Shown: piece by piece, positions 9,039 through 18,812 of the stretch
How the letters are laid out: every line of letters starts with the position of its first letter
Numbering within the stretch: position 1 is the first letter of the stretch
NCBI RefSeq assembly: GCF_900107215.1
Contig: NZ_FNPD01000003.1
Location: 186,001-250,000, forward strand
DNA from: Acetomicrobium thermoterrenum DSM 13490
Lineage (GTDB): Bacteria; Synergistota; Synergistia; Synergistales; Acetomicrobiaceae
DNA: 64,000 bases
Direction: 5' to 3'
Notes under the pieces: generated by a model
Told to the model about the DNA's origin: nothing
Database searches by the model: none
Seen by the model: the letters and a program-made list of their open reading frames with translations, nothing else
Program-made: the position numbers and the translations under genes

Positions 9039-10366
9039 GCGAGTTTTCGCCTGTTTTTCCAAAAAACCCTGATTGGGACTCCTCTAAAATCACCGATCTT
9101 TACAAGTTCATTTATAACTTTTCGTTCAAATGGTTTATCGACCAGATTTTTATCGTTTACGAAAAAGAGAAAAGACGGCGGTGCCGTTCCAACTTGTGTC
9201 ACGTAAAATATCTTTAAAAACCTCCCCTTTCCATCCGAAGGAAGCCTTTGGAAAGATATTATATCTCGAATTATATTATTTAAGTTTGAAGTAGAAATCC
9301 TGGTCTGCCAACGAGTGTAAACCTCTCCGCAGACATTAAAAATTTTAAAAAGATTTCTTTTTGATAGAGCTGATATAGTGACTATAGGGGCGTCATTTAT
9401 AAAATACAGCTGATCTTTAACATCTTTTATGATATTATCTCCCAATTTTGGTTGCCCCTCCGGCAACAGATCCCATTTATTGATCGCAACGGCAATCCCT
9501 TTGCCCTTTTCCAGAGCGATGCCGGCTATACGCTTATCCTGATCAGTGACTAGTTCCGTTACATCCAAAACGAGCAAAACTACATCGGATCTGTCGATTG
9601 CACGTTCCGCCCTAAGGAGAGAATAAAACTCTATATCATCTTTAAGCCTGCTTTTCTTTCGCAATCCTGCGGTATCGATGAGCAGATATTTTTTTCCTCC
9701 AAAAGTAATTTCCGTATCAATAGGGTCTCTTGTAGTTCCCGGTAAATTACTGACTATTGCTCTCTCTTCCCCGATCATAGAATTGAAGATACTGGATTTA
9801 CCAACGTTAGGCCTTCCTACTATTGATATTTTTATTGTTTCGCCGTCCTCTTGAAAAGAGACTTCGCTTTCTATATACATAACAACTTTATCAAGCAAAT
9901 CCTGGATGTTTCTGTTGTGTTCTGCGCTTACTCCAACCACATCCTCAAAACCCAAAGCGAAAGCTTCGTATAGGAGAGGTTCATGCATGGGTTCGTCTAT
10001 CTTGTTGACGGCCACAATCACCCTGCGATTACTTCGCCGAAGGATCTCGGCTATCCTGAAATCAAGGGGTAATATTCCCTCTCTACCATCGACAACAAAT
10101 ATGATGACGCTGGCTTCTTCTATAGCTCGGTCTATTTGCTTTCCCACCATATCAAAAAGCGGTTCATCTTCGTTGGGAAACCCTCCCGTATCTACAAGAT
10201 AAAAACTCTTCCCTGCCCATTCTACTTGGGCGTAGAGCCTGTCCCTAGTTACACCGGGGATATCGTCAACTATCGCCATACGCTTCTGTATGAGCCTGTT
10301 AAAGAGTGTAGATTTGCCTACGTTAGCTCTTCCGATTATCGCAACTACATTAGTATTCCTGTCCAT
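9035..10366 (-). CDS. der: Ribosome-assembly GTPase Der (EngA)
   Basis: Tandem-GTPase factor for 50S subunit assembly. 443 residues. The first G domain has GRANVGKSTLFNR, DTGG and NKID; the second has GRPNVGKSSIFNS, DTAGLRKKSR and NKWD. The C-terminal KH-like domain starts near 355. All nucleotide-binding motifs are intact. It is separated from priA by 24 bp and ends at the HU promoter. Confidence 0.97.
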   Translation of the reverse strand: MDRNTNVVAIIGRANVGKSTLFNRLIQKRMAIVDDIPGVTRDRLYAQVEWAGKSFYLVDTGGFPNEDEPLFDMVGKQIDRAIEEASVIIFVVDGREGILPLDFRIAEILRRSNRRVIVAVNKIDEPMHEPLLYEAFALGFEDVVGVSAEHNRNIQDLLDKVVMYIESEVSFQEDGETIKISIVGRPNVGKSSIFNSMIGEERAIVSNLPGTTRDPIDTEITFGGKKYLLIDTAGLRKKSRLKDDIEFYSLLRAERAIDRSDVVLLVLDVTELVTDQDKRIAGIALEKGKGIAVAINKWDLLPEGQPKLGDNIIKDVKDQLYFINDAPIVTISALSKRNLFKIFNVCGEVYTRWQTRISTSNLNNIIRDIISFQRLPSDGKGRFLKIFYVTQVGTAPPSFLFFVNDKNLVDKPFERKVINELVKIGDFRGVPIRVFWKNRRKLA

Positions 10367-10390
10367 TTTTACTCACCGCTTTTGCCCTTA

Positions 10391-12190
10391 TTAGTCTCTC
10401 CAAATTCTTATCTTTGGGAATCCGATTTTAGAACGCGAGATATGGAAGTATGGTTCCAACAGCTCTCTAAGAACTCTTACATCTTTCACTTTGACCCATA
10501 TTATGCCTTTATCAGCTATTGGCTTATACACGGCAAATCCGGATTTGTCAAGTAACAGAAAGATCTCTTCGATTACTTTTACCGGAGCAGATATTTCGAT
10601 CAACAGGGTGAAAGGGGGGAAATTAAGCTCATACCTCTCTTTGAGTTCATCCTCCCAAAAAAAGTTCCATCCATCTTTCAGTCCCCTTTGCCAACCATGA
10701 TATGGCCTTCTGGACTGAATTATAACTTCTCTGCTTTTGGGATTAATACCTCTGAAGCGTGATTCCCACATCATGCTGAATGCCATAAATCGAGCGTTAT
10801 AATTTGGCCTCCACGTTTCGGCATCAGCATCGATCCATCCTATTAAACCTACATTGCAATCATCGCAAAGAGAAAGAGCCAACCTAGAGCCAACAACAAG
10901 ACCGCCTTTTCCTATTTCTTGCAACATTGCAGTTTTACGTTTTTTTCCACTTTTCTCCTTGTACCACATATAAACCGATGTTACGTCCCCAGCCAAAGCT
11001 TGAGCTATTCCATGAAGCGCCTCCAGACCCGGACGTTTACCAGTCAAAAGCCTAGACATGCAGGATGGACATATCGTAGGCATTTCATATCTTTTTCCGC
11101 AAAAGGGACATATTACAATATTTTCGCTGATCCTGCAAATACTGCCGCAATGACTACAGGCAAAGGTCCAGCCACACTCCTCGCAGGATATCTCTCCGGC
11201 ATAGCCTTTGCGGTCCAAAATCCACATCGCAACTTCTCCGCGGTTTACAACTTCTAAGGATGATTTTAAAAGAGACGAGCTAATGGGAAGGCCTTGAGAA
11301 ATCCCCGGAATAATAATTTTATTCGCAGTCTTTATGTTTACGAATCGAATCTGTTCTTTAACATTTTTGCTTAATTTTGGCTTTTTTAGTAAATACAATC
11401 GGGATGATGGCAGCCTGCCTCCCAAGATTAGCTTCGCCTTCCACATTTGAGCTCTTTTGGCTGCTACATGGCGTAAGGATAAATTAGGATATCGGGCTAA
11501 ATTGTAGGAAAAGCTGGCATCTTCCTCCACTACAATGAACTTAATTGGGGTTAATGGAGCGAAGAGCAACCCCACTGACCCCACCAAGAAAGACACTTCG
11601 CCCCGCCTAGCCTTTAGCCACGCTTCAAAGGCTTTTTTGCCCCCGCCGGATGGCCATAACAGGCCTTGCTTTTTAATGTCTTCTGGAAGGTCATTCCAAA
11701 AAGTTCTGGCCACCGATTCCTCGGGAAAGAAGACGAGACCGCATTTGCCTTCGCCGATTGTTTCCCTGTAGCGTCCATATCTTTCATTATCGTATACCTC
11801 GTAAAAGCAATATTCGCTGTAGCCTTCTTTCGGCGGGTTAAAAACAAGGGGAGGAATATCATTCACTTTACTACCCTCGATGATGGGAGTAGGGCACATT
11901 AATTTTAATATCTCACCTTGGCTGCATAGATATTGTCGGGATATCCACTCGCTTAAGCTCCACAGTTCTTGCCCCAAAAGAGGCACATCGTCCAATATCT
12001 CAATTACCTCTTTTACCTCGTAATCAATCTTATTTTCGATATTTTCTTTTATCGCTGAAAGAAATCCCAATCTCTTGCTGTCTCGCGAACCCATGGGGAC
12101 CAGAACTCTGCTGCCAATTTTCGCGGGTGCCGATATTTTGTAAGTTAATGAATGCCACCAAACACCAGGCACAAGAACATCGGCATACAT
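10391..12190 (-). CDS. priA: PriA-like primosomal protein lacking helicase motifs
   Basis: 599 residues, shorter than typical PriA (about 730-830). The N-terminal DNA-binding domain (about 1-105: VLVPGVWWHSLTYKI, GSRVLVPMGSR) and the zinc region (CEECGW, CSHCGS, CPFCGK, CPSC) are preserved. So are the VLIQT-like EVIIQS segment and the NFPPFTLL block near the C-terminus. The Walker A region, normally GVTGSGKTEVY, is replaced by sequence with no GKT or GKS. The DEEH box reads VEEDA, GSATP reads GGRLP, and the QVAGRAGR motif VI is gone. It probably binds forks or primosome partners without unwinding DNA. It sits 2 bp after coaBC, the common coaBC-priA order, which supports orthology. Confidence 0.82.
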   Translation of the reverse strand: MYADVLVPGVWWHSLTYKISAPAKIGSRVLVPMGSRDSKRLGFLSAIKENIENKIDYEVKEVIEILDDVPLLGQELWSLSEWISRQYLCSQGEILKLMCPTPIIEGSKVNDIPPLVFNPPKEGYSEYCFYEVYDNERYGRYRETIGEGKCGLVFFPEESVARTFWNDLPEDIKKQGLLWPSGGGKKAFEAWLKARRGEVSFLVGSVGLLFAPLTPIKFIVVEEDASFSYNLARYPNLSLRHVAAKRAQMWKAKLILGGRLPSSRLYLLKKPKLSKNVKEQIRFVNIKTANKIIIPGISQGLPISSSLLKSSLEVVNRGEVAMWILDRKGYAGEISCEECGWTFACSHCGSICRISENIVICPFCGKRYEMPTICPSCMSRLLTGKRPGLEALHGIAQALAGDVTSVYMWYKEKSGKKRKTAMLQEIGKGGLVVGSRLALSLCDDCNVGLIGWIDADAETWRPNYNARFMAFSMMWESRFRGINPKSREVIIQSRRPYHGWQRGLKDGWNFFWEDELKERYELNFPPFTLLIEISAPVKVIEEIFLLLDKSGFAVYKPIADKGIIWVKVKDVRVLRELLEPYFHISRSKIGFPKIRIWRD

Positions 12191-12192
12191 TT

Positions 12193-13407
12193 CTATGATA
12201 AAAACTCCGCCTCAACGATATCCCATAGGCCCCATGCAACCTCTTCCTTTGAACCTTCGAGCCTCGAGGTGCGTCCTGTCTTGCATATGACCGTTACGGA
12301 ATTGGTATCCGATTCGAATCCGCTTCCCCTGGCTGTGATATCATTGGCGACTATCATGTCCATATTTTTTTTGTTGAGCTTTGAAAGTGCGTTTTCTACT
12401 ACTTCCGTCGATTCGGCTGCAAATCCAACCAGAATTTGCCCTTGTCTCTTTCTTTTCCCCACTTCCGCCGCAATATCGGGGTTTTCTTCTAAGATTACCT
12501 CTAGGTGGCCCCTGCCTTCGCGTTTAAGCTTTTGATCTAAAGTATGAGCAAATCTATAGTCACCTACAGCTGCTGCCTTTACTACTATATCCGCGCCATC
12601 ACTCTCTTTTAATACGGCATCGTACATCTCTTGGGCAGTGGTAACGTCTATTGTTCTTACACCAAAAGGAGGCTCGAGATATGTAGGGCCTTTTATCAAC
12701 GTGACATCGGCACCCCTATACCATGCCGTCCTTGCTACAGCGTAACCCATCTTACCGGAGCTTGGATTGCTGATAAACCTGACGGGGTCCATGAATTCCC
12801 TGGTAGGCCCTGAGGTCACAATTATCTTTTTGCCAATTAAATCTCTCTTAGGGGACAATACCCTCCACAAAATTTCGAGTATGACTTCTTTTTTTGGGAG
12901 CCTCCCTTTGCCCTCATATCCACAAGCCAAGAACCCTTCTTCAGGCGGTATCACGATGTAGCCAAGTTCACCTGACATCTTAACATGACGCTGAGTTGCG
13001 GGATGTTCCCACATATGAATGTTCATGGCAGGAAAAATTACTACCGGTGCTCTCGTTGCAAGCATGGTAGCCCCTAAAAGGGTTTCTGCTTCTCCGAAGG
13101 CAGCTCTCCTGATCACATTAGCTGTTGCCGGCGCAATGATGAAGACTTCCGCCCAATCGGCCAAAGATATGTGGGGTATTTTCCACCCACGTTGATCGCT
13201 TAAGAAGTCCTCCTCCATCCAGGTTTTTTTGCCCGTCAATGTGGAGAGGGACAAGGGTGTCACAAAAGAAGAGGCAGATCGAGTCATTATTACCTCGATA
13301 TCGCTTTTATACTTCATTAACGTGCTAACAACATCAGGAATCTTGTATGCCGATATACCCCCCGAAATACCAAAGAGAACCTTCCTGTTGGTCTTCCATT
13401 CGAGCAT
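12193..13407 (-). CDS. coaBC: Bifunctional phosphopantothenoylcysteine decarboxylase/synthase
   Basis: Two consecutive steps of coenzyme A synthesis. 404 residues. The CoaC flavoprotein half (about 1-185) has GISGGISAYK, PATANVIRR, PAMNIHMWEHPATQ and the catalytic Cys in ACGYEGKGRLP. The CoaB half has TSGPTREFMDPVRFISN, SSGKMG and the usual VGFAAES segment. Both halves look complete. It follows rpoZ by 12 bp and precedes priA by 2 bp, the widely conserved rpoZ-coaBC-priA arrangement. Confidence 0.96.
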   Translation of the reverse strand: MLEWKTNRKVLFGISGGISAYKIPDVVSTLMKYKSDIEVIMTRSASSFVTPLSLSTLTGKKTWMEEDFLSDQRGWKIPHISLADWAEVFIIAPATANVIRRAAFGEAETLLGATMLATRAPVVIFPAMNIHMWEHPATQRHVKMSGELGYIVIPPEEGFLACGYEGKGRLPKKEVILEILWRVLSPKRDLIGKKIIVTSGPTREFMDPVRFISNPSSGKMGYAVARTAWYRGADVTLIKGPTYLEPPFGVRTIDVTTAQEMYDAVLKESDGADIVVKAAAVGDYRFAHTLDQKLKREGRGHLEVILEENPDIAAEVGKRKRQGQILVGFAAESTEVVENALSKLNKKNMDMIVANDITARGSGFESDTNSVTVICKTGRTSRLEGSKEEVAWGLWDIVEAEFLS

Positions 13408-13419
13408 GATTTTCCCCTT

Positions 13420-13641
13420 TTAAATTATTTGGTTATTTTTTGTTTTTACAATAAATGCGACCTTACCCTCTTTAATTTCTTCTATGGCCGTATTTATTGG
13501 CTTATCTCTATCTCCGCCAAAGAGACGCTTCGAAGCGTCCTCGCTAAGAGCTCTGGCCCTTTTTGCGATCAGCATGGTTAAAACATATTTATTCGGTATA
13601 TTGTATTTTTTCATGATCTGATTTACATCAATATATATCAT
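13420..13641 (-). CDS. rpoZ: RNA polymerase omega subunit
   Basis: 73 residues. Small subunit that helps RNA polymerase assembly by clamping the beta' C-terminus. Visible family features are YVLTMLIAKRARALSE in the first half and INTAIEEIKEGKVAF in the second. It lies 5 bp after gmk, the usual gmk-rpoZ pair. Confidence 0.92.
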   Translation of the reverse strand: MIYIDVNQIMKKYNIPNKYVLTMLIAKRARALSEDASKRLFGGDRDKPINTAIEEIKEGKVAFIVKTKNNQII

Positions 13642-13646
13642 TTCTT

Positions 13647-14252
13647 CTAGCCTCCCTTCCTGTAGCTTTTTATTAACCTGACAATCTCTTCTGCAGCACG
13701 ATTTACATCATCGTTTATTATCGCATGGTCGTACAAGCCTGCCAATTTCATCTCCCACGCTGCGTTATTTAACCTGGTGCGCAGAGATTCCTCGTTCTCT
13801 GTGCCACGGGATATAAGCCTTTCCCTTAAAGCCTCCTCTGACGGGGGTAGTATAAATATCAATACTGCTTCCGGGAATACCTTTTTCACATTTAGAGCTC
13901 CCTGGACATCTATCTCGAGGATGACATCTTTTCCCTCTTCCAGGTTCTTCAAAACCTCTTTTTTAGGAGTTCCGTAGTAATTCCCGTGGACAAGGGCCCA
14001 CTCTAAAAAATCTCCCGACCTTTTTCTCTTTTCAAATTCCTCGGCCTCGACGAAACAATAATCTACGCCGTCTTGCTCCCCCTCCCTTGGTTGACGCGTC
14101 GTGCACGATATGGAATAGACCAAATCGGAGAGCCTTTTAAAAAGCTCCCTTCGTATGGTCCCTTTTCCTGCCCCGCTGGGCCCGGAAATTACGAAGAGAT
14201 GCCCTTTTTCCCTTTTGCCATTTACATTGCTATATTTCGTCATTTTGTGCAA
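13647..14252 (-). CDS. gmk: Guanylate kinase
   Basis: Phosphorylates GMP to GDP with ATP. 201 residues. P-loop [12 protein letters not shown]-binding STTRxPR-type segment ([17 protein letters not shown]) and the lid region [14 protein letters not shown] are in place. The ATG at 14252 overlaps the remA end by 23 bp; an internal ATG (MTKYSN) is possible. The N-terminal extension before GHLFVISG is about 16 residues and probably unstructured. Confidence 0.96.
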   Translation of the reverse strand: MHKMTKYSNVNGKREKGHLFVISGPSGAGKGTIRRELFKRLSDLVYSISCTTRQPREGEQDGVDYCFVEAEEFEKRKRSGDFLEWALVHGNYYGTPKKEVLKNLEEGKDVILEIDVQGALNVKKVFPEAVLIFILPPSEEALRERLISRGTENEESLRTRLNNAAWEMKLAGLYDHAIINDDVNRAAEEIVRLIKSYRKGG

Positions 14253-14487
14253 TTCCCTCGAAACGATGAGCTATTGTCTCAGGCTGTATAGCCGAGAGTA
14301 TCACATGATTACTGTCGGTTAATATGACTGCCCTTGTTTTCCGGCCCTGAGTGGCGTCTATAAGCTGTCCCCGTTCCTTTGCTTCGTCTTTGAGCCTTTT
14401 AACGGGCGAGGAATCGGGATGAATGATTGCGATTATCCTGTTAGCTACGACTACATTTCCAAATCCTATGTGAACTAATTTATACAT
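14230..14487 (-). CDS. remA: RemA-like DUF370 regulatory protein
   Basis: 85 residues from the ATG at 14487. Family hallmark: [16 protein letters not shown] near the start, then [12 protein letters not shown] and [15 protein letters not shown]. In Bacillus, RemA is a DNA-binding activator of biofilm matrix genes; in other phyla the role is unknown. I chose 14487 rather than 14508 because GAGGG lies ten bases upstream and homologues begin M-x-KLxxIGFGN. The yicC-remA-gmk-rpoZ order is the one found in Firmicutes. Confidence 0.88.
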   Translation of the reverse strand: MYKLVHIGFGNVVVANRIIAIIHPDSSPVKRLKDEAKERGQLIDATQGRKTRAVILTDSNHVILSAIQPETIAHRFEGIAQNDEI

Positions 14488-14500
14488 GTAAGATCGACCC

Positions 14501-15400
14501 TCATTCAACGTTTTGGATTTGCTCTCTCATTTGCTCCAACAAGCACTTGCTTTCAACGACATGCCAACGAATTTTGGCGTTTTTCACTTTAGAAGCTATT
14601 GTATTGATCTCCCTCAACATCTCCTGCAACAAAAAGTTAAGTTTTTTGCCCTCCGAAACATTCGATTTAAGCGTTTCGCGAAACTTTTCAATGTGAAACT
14701 TGCTTCTCGTGATTTCTTCTTTTATGTCCCACTTATCTGCTAAATGTGCTACGGCTTCAAAATGAGATGGGTCGTCCTCTAAGGCAATGTTTGAAACTAA
14801 TAAATTTATTTTACTCTTTAGTTCCAGAAGCTCCTCTTCAAATGCAACGTCCCACTCCCCAGCTATCTCATCTACCAACTTTTCAAATTTATCAAGAGAT
14901 TCGTTTACAAAAGAGGATATGTGTTCACCCTCGCCCTTTCTCATTTCGTTCCAATCAGACAAAGCTTTATCCAGCAAGGCTATAGCGTCCTTATTTATTT
15001 GTTCGTAAAGATCCAATATTCTTCCTTCGGGTTGTTCTAGGACGCCGGGCAAATCGAGGAGAAGTTCGAGCTGTATTTCTTCCAGGAGCTTTAACTTACC
15101 GTGGATTGACATTAATTCCTCGAAATAATTCCCGAGAACCTTGCCGTTAATGCTTGCCATTTTCAGTTCTGGGGCAAAAGTTGAATATAGGGTAACGATT
15201 ACCTTTCCTCTTACATAACGATTTTTAAGTTCCTCTCTTAAAGAGTTCTCCAACATGGAAAGCTCCTTTGGACAACGAACAATTATATCTTTGTATCTGG
15301 AGTTGACGCTATAAACGTCTATACGCAATGTACCCCAGTCGAAGGTATCATAGGCACTACCAACCCCTGTCATGCTTATCAGCAAAGAGGCTCCCTCCAT
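14501..15400 (-). CDS. yicC: YicC family endoribonuclease-like protein
   Basis: 299 residues, full length. The N-terminal YicC domain opens with [27 protein letters not shown]. The C-terminal DUF1732 domain includes [19 protein letters not shown] and [18 protein letters not shown], the most conserved parts of the family. E. coli YicC has been reported as an RNase acting on small RNAs, but the role here is not shown by sequence. It is the first gene of the yicC-remA-gmk-rpoZ group and follows hflX by 32 bp. Confidence 0.93.
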   Translation of the reverse strand: MEGASLLISMTGVGSAYDTFDWGTLRIDVYSVNSRYKDIIVRCPKELSMLENSLREELKNRYVRGKVIVTLYSTFAPELKMASINGKVLGNYFEELMSIHGKLKLLEEIQLELLLDLPGVLEQPEGRILDLYEQINKDAIALLDKALSDWNEMRKGEGEHISSFVNESLDKFEKLVDEIAGEWDVAFEEELLELKSKINLLVSNIALEDDPSHFEAVAHLADKWDIKEEITRSKFHIEKFRETLKSNVSEGKKLNFLLQEMLREINTIASKVKNAKIRWHVVESKCLLEQMREQIQNVE

Positions 15401-15432
15401 TCAATGTGCATTGTCATTATATAAGCATTTAA

Positions 15433-16578
15433 TCATGCTAACTTATAAGTATCTGTAAACAACTTTACATCGGAATCAATATGAGACAAAGAAGATTCTA
15501 TTCTTTTTAAAAGCGTCGATATGTTTATATTTTTGAGCGCACTTACAGGCACTGCCTCAAACCCCGAAGGCAAGGACAACCGCTCAAGTAATGATTGTAA
15601 CTGATCTTTTTCTATCATATCAATCTTATTTACTACTATAATCCTCGGTATGGAGGCTGCCCCTATTTGTTTTAAGGTCTCCTCTACGACGGTTAAGGAT
15701 TCCAGTGGATCTTTGTCAAGGGGATCTATGACGACCAATAGTAAGTTTGCTTCATTTACTTCTTCTAGTGTCGCTCGAAAGGCGGCAACCAACTCTACCG
15801 GCAGTTTGCGAATGAAGCCGACAGTATCGGCAAAAAGGACATGCTTGCCTCCGGGAAGTTTTACTCTCCTTACCTTGGGATCTAAAGTAGCAAAAAGCTT
15901 ATCTGCGCAGTATATTTCATCGTCGTGACTCAATGCTCTAAGAAGGGTGGATTTGCCGCTGTTCGTATAACCTACAATGGCAACTGTAGAAATATTGCTC
16001 CTTTTTCGCCTCTTTCTGGAGTTGCAACGTCTTTTGCGCACCTGTTCGAGCTTGCGCTGAAGCGATACAACTTTCCGTTCCAGCTTGCGACGATGTCTTT
16101 CGAACTCTGTTTCACCTGGGCCTCTTGTGCCAATACCTCCCCCTGTTTGAGACATTTGTTTACCCAGACCTTTTAATATTGGAATTTCATATTTACACAT
16201 AGCCAGTTCCACTTGAAGTTTGGCCTCAGCGGAATGCGCTCTTGATTCAAATATTTTCATAATGACAAAGGGCCTGTCCCACACTTCAACGCCCAAGAGA
16301 GAGCGCAAATTGTGCAATTGCGTGGGCAGTAAAGAGTCGTTGCACACAACGATATTAACCCCGAGAAGATTTATCAACTCCCTTGCTTCTAAAACCTTTC
16401 CCTTTCCCAAAAAAGTTGCAGGATCGGGAGATATCCGCTTTTGATCGATCCTGCCTACGACTTTTATGTTTAAATTGGCAAGAAGCAGTGCCAGTTCATC
16501 GGCAAGTATATCAGGGTCTTCGTCGCTTCTTTGTCTATCTAAGCAAAGAAGCAGGGCCTTATTATATCTATTTTCCAA
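15433..16578 (-). CDS. hflX: GTPase HflX
   Basis: Ribosome-associated GTPase that splits stalled or stressed 70S ribosomes. 381 residues. The HflX domain has the glycine-rich loop TGGGIGTRGPGETEFE followed by a long helix of Arg/Lys-rich repeats (ERHRRKLERKVVSLQRK). The G domain has GYTNSGKSTLL, DTVGFI and NKID. The N-terminal RxDxxxLG segment (GRIDQKRISPDPATFLGKGK) is also typical. It overlaps plsC by 11 bp. Confidence 0.95.
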   Translation of the reverse strand: MENRYNKALLLCLDRQRSDEDPDILADELALLLANLNIKVVGRIDQKRISPDPATFLGKGKVLEARELINLLGVNIVVCNDSLLPTQLHNLRSLLGVEVWDRPFVIMKIFESRAHSAEAKLQVELAMCKYEIPILKGLGKQMSQTGGGIGTRGPGETEFERHRRKLERKVVSLQRKLEQVRKRRCNSRKRRKRSNISTVAIVGYTNSGKSTLLRALSHDDEIYCADKLFATLDPKVRRVKLPGGKHVLFADTVGFIRKLPVELVAAFRATLEEVNEANLLLVVIDPLDKDPLESLTVVEETLKQIGAASIPRIIVVNKIDMIEKDQLQSLLERLSLPSGFEAVPVSALKNINISTLLKRIESSLSHIDSDVKLFTDTYKLA

Positions 16579-17212
16579 GTTCGTACATCATCTCCTCCAT
16601 CTGTTTTTCCAACTGCAAGAGCAAATGGAAGCGTTTCTGCTTGTCCTTCATATCCGTTGGCAAATCCAAGGGGTCGATTAGCTTTCCAAACAGGACCTCT
16701 ATCTTCTTTGGTTTTGGGAAGGAGGTACCTCGAGGCATTGCCTCGAATGATCCTTTAACGTATACTGGTAAAATAGGAGCTTTTGAGTGTAAGGCCAACA
16801 TGGCCACTCCACCCTCAAGGGGTTGTAGCTTTCCGTCTAATGACCTGCTTCCTTCGGGAAATATCAATACATCTTCTCCACTGAGCAAAATATCTAGCAT
16901 GGTTCTCAATACGACCCCGGCTTTAAGCTCATCTTGCCTTGAAACGGGAATTGCTCCAAGGTGCCTTATGATAAAGCTTAAGAAAGGCACTTTAAATAGC
17001 TCTTCCTTTGCCAGGTAACTCAACTTCCTTGGATAGGCCACGCCCACGATTACCGGATCCAAATTGCTATTGTGATTCGAAGCCACGATAACAGCCCTCC
17101 CTTCGGGGAGAAGGGGAGCGTTATTGATGCTGAGTCTATTGTATAAAGCCAAAAACACTCTACACAGACATTTGGAGAAGGCATAAAAAAGGGGGCTGCG
17201 CTTAACAGTCAC
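16568..17212 (-). CDS. plsC: 1-acyl-sn-glycerol-3-phosphate acyltransferase
   Basis: Membrane-associated acyltransferase making phosphatidic acid. 214 residues. Motif I is NHNSNLD (H-x4-D catalytic pair), followed by a block with GAIPVSRQDE and motif III FPEGSRS. An N-terminal hydrophobic segment (VFLALYNRL region) fits peripheral membrane anchoring. It overlaps cmk by 11 bp; the cmk-plsC pair is common in Firmicutes and Synergistota. Confidence 0.93.
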   Translation of the reverse strand: MTVKRSPLFYAFSKCLCRVFLALYNRLSINNAPLLPEGRAVIVASNHNSNLDPVIVGVAYPRKLSYLAKEELFKVPFLSFIIRHLGAIPVSRQDELKAGVVLRTMLDILLSGEDVLIFPEGSRSLDGKLQPLEGGVAMLALHSKAPILPVYVKGSFEAMPRGTSFPKPKKIEVLFGKLIDPLDLPTDMKDKQKRFHLLLQLEKQMEEMMYELGK

Positions 17213-17894
17213 GCTCTTTCACCTTTAAAACGCACTCTTTTATCAGGTTTTTAACAGCTTCTACGACCTCTTCCAGTGTTAAGTCGCTTGTATCCAATAT
17301 TATCGCGTCCTCTGCGGGCAACAGAGGGGATAACTTCCTTTTGCTGTCCAACTCGTCCCTTTGAATGATTTGATAATATACATCATCGTAGGATATTTCT
17401 ACCCCTCGTTCTGCCAGTTCTTTCCATCGCCTTGCCGCTCGCGTCCTAGCATTGGCCTTCAGAAAGATCTTTAGATCAGCATTGGGAAAGACAACCGTTC
17501 CCATATCTCTTCCTTCAGCTATCAAATTCTGTCTATCCCCTAGCTTTCTTTGAATAGAAAGAAGCCGGTGCCTGACTACCGGCAAGGAAGAATAAAAAGA
17601 GACAACTTCATCCACTTTAGGAGAGCGTATTTCCCCCGTAACGTCGGCACCGTTCACGAAAATACGCTGCTGATAGTCGATTTGAATTGTCAGTTTCTCG
17701 AGCTCCACTTCAATTTTTGCAACATCATCCGAAGAGATACACTTTTGAGATAAATAGAGAGACACAGCTCTGTATATTGCCCCGGAATCAAGATAGGCAA
17801 ACCCCAATTCTTCGGCAACCCTTCGAGCGACGCTGCTTTTTCCTGAACCCGCAGGACCATCTATGGCTATTATTATCGTTTTACCGCTCTTCAT
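17202..17894 (-). CDS. cmk: Cytidylate kinase
   Basis: Phosphorylates CMP and dCMP. 230 residues. IAIDGPAGSGKSSVARRVAEEL is the P-loop helix, followed by YLDSGAIYRAV, the CMP-binding AEGRDMGTVVFP segment and the ARRWKELAERG lid. All are intact. The start overlaps the HDOD gene stop by 4 bp, so it is coupled to it. Confidence 0.96.
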   Translation of the reverse strand: MKSGKTIIIAIDGPAGSGKSSVARRVAEELGFAYLDSGAIYRAVSLYLSQKCISSDDVAKIEVELEKLTIQIDYQQRIFVNGADVTGEIRSPKVDEVVSFYSSLPVVRHRLLSIQRKLGDRQNLIAEGRDMGTVVFPNADLKIFLKANARTRAARRWKELAERGVEISYDDVYYQIIQRDELDSKRKLSPLLPAEDAIILDTSDLTLEEVVEAVKNLIKECVLKVKERDC

Positions 17895-18781
17895 ATGATC
17901 TCCTCTGATCTTATTTCTTCGTCCAATTGATATAGTATGTTAACTGCCTCAGACATCAGAAGCTCAATTTCGTCCTTTAATTGCAGCCTTTCTAACGATT
18001 TTTCCGACATATAATGCTGGAGACCGTCAGCACCCAGTCCAAATCCCAACATAAGACATATAGAATTGGATGCATGCACGACATCGACAACAGGCCTATA
18101 GGAGGCCTTCTCGTCCGGCAAATCATCTGGTGTATGGTGATATCGAGCGGCCAAAGCGTATACTTCCGGCAAAGCCCATTGATCTATTATTATTTCGCCT
18201 ATTTCGGCGTGATCGAATCCTAAAACTTCCCTCTCTGCTTGAGTAAAGGGGACAGCCTCTTCTTCTACCATCTTGCTTATTATCGAATATCCGTATCTGA
18301 CGTATTCGTTGAGAACTATTTTCCCTATGTCGTGCAACAATCCGGCAAGGTACAATTCCTCCAGATCCAATCCACCCACCTTCTCACCAATATAGCGGGA
18401 AAGGTATGCCACACCCAACGAATGACGCCACAACTCGCCCTTATCGAGAGCATATCCCTTTTGCGATCCCGACATATAGGGATAAATACTAGCTGCCAAA
18501 ACTATGCTTCTAAGGGTTTTATATCCCAATATGGCAACAGCTTCGGTTACACTGGTAATTGTCCTTGGAATCCCGTAATAGGCAGAATTGGCCAGACGTA
18601 AGACACGAACGACCAACCCCTGATCCTTTGAGAGAGTGTTGGCCACGTCGGAGGCACTGCTTCTTTCGTCATCTAACTTCTTGAGTGTTAAAAGCACAAA
18701 CTGAGGCAGGGATGGAATATCTTTTACCTTTTTGAGTATGCGTTTTTTTACTATTTCCCTCGGACTTCCATCTGTTGGCAT
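17891..18781 (-). CDS. HDOD domain signalling protein
   Basis: 296-residue stand-alone HDOD protein. The domain spans about 15-215: SLPQFVLLTLKKLDD, LRLANSAYYGIPRTITSV, AVAILGYKTLRSIVL, and an HD-type LHDIGKIVLNEY. HDOD proteins are inactive or diverged relatives of HD phosphohydrolases used in signal transduction. The HD pair is kept here, so activity cannot be excluded. There is no receiver or other sensor domain, so the input is unknown. Placement between rluB and cmk in a housekeeping operon is unusual for a signalling gene. Confidence 0.87.
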   Translation of the reverse strand: MPTDGSPREIVKKRILKKVKDIPSLPQFVLLTLKKLDDERSSASDVANTLSKDQGLVVRVLRLANSAYYGIPRTITSVTEAVAILGYKTLRSIVLAASIYPYMSGSQKGYALDKGELWRHSLGVAYLSRYIGEKVGGLDLEELYLAGLLHDIGKIVLNEYVRYGYSIISKMVEEEAVPFTQAEREVLGFDHAEIGEIIIDQWALPEVYALAARYHHTPDDLPDEKASYRPVVDVVHASNSICLMLGFGLGADGLQHYMSEKSLERLQLKDEIELLMSEAVNILYQLDEEIRSEEII

Positions 18782-18812
18782 ATCCTGTCCCCCATATCTT
18801 AACTGGATTGAT

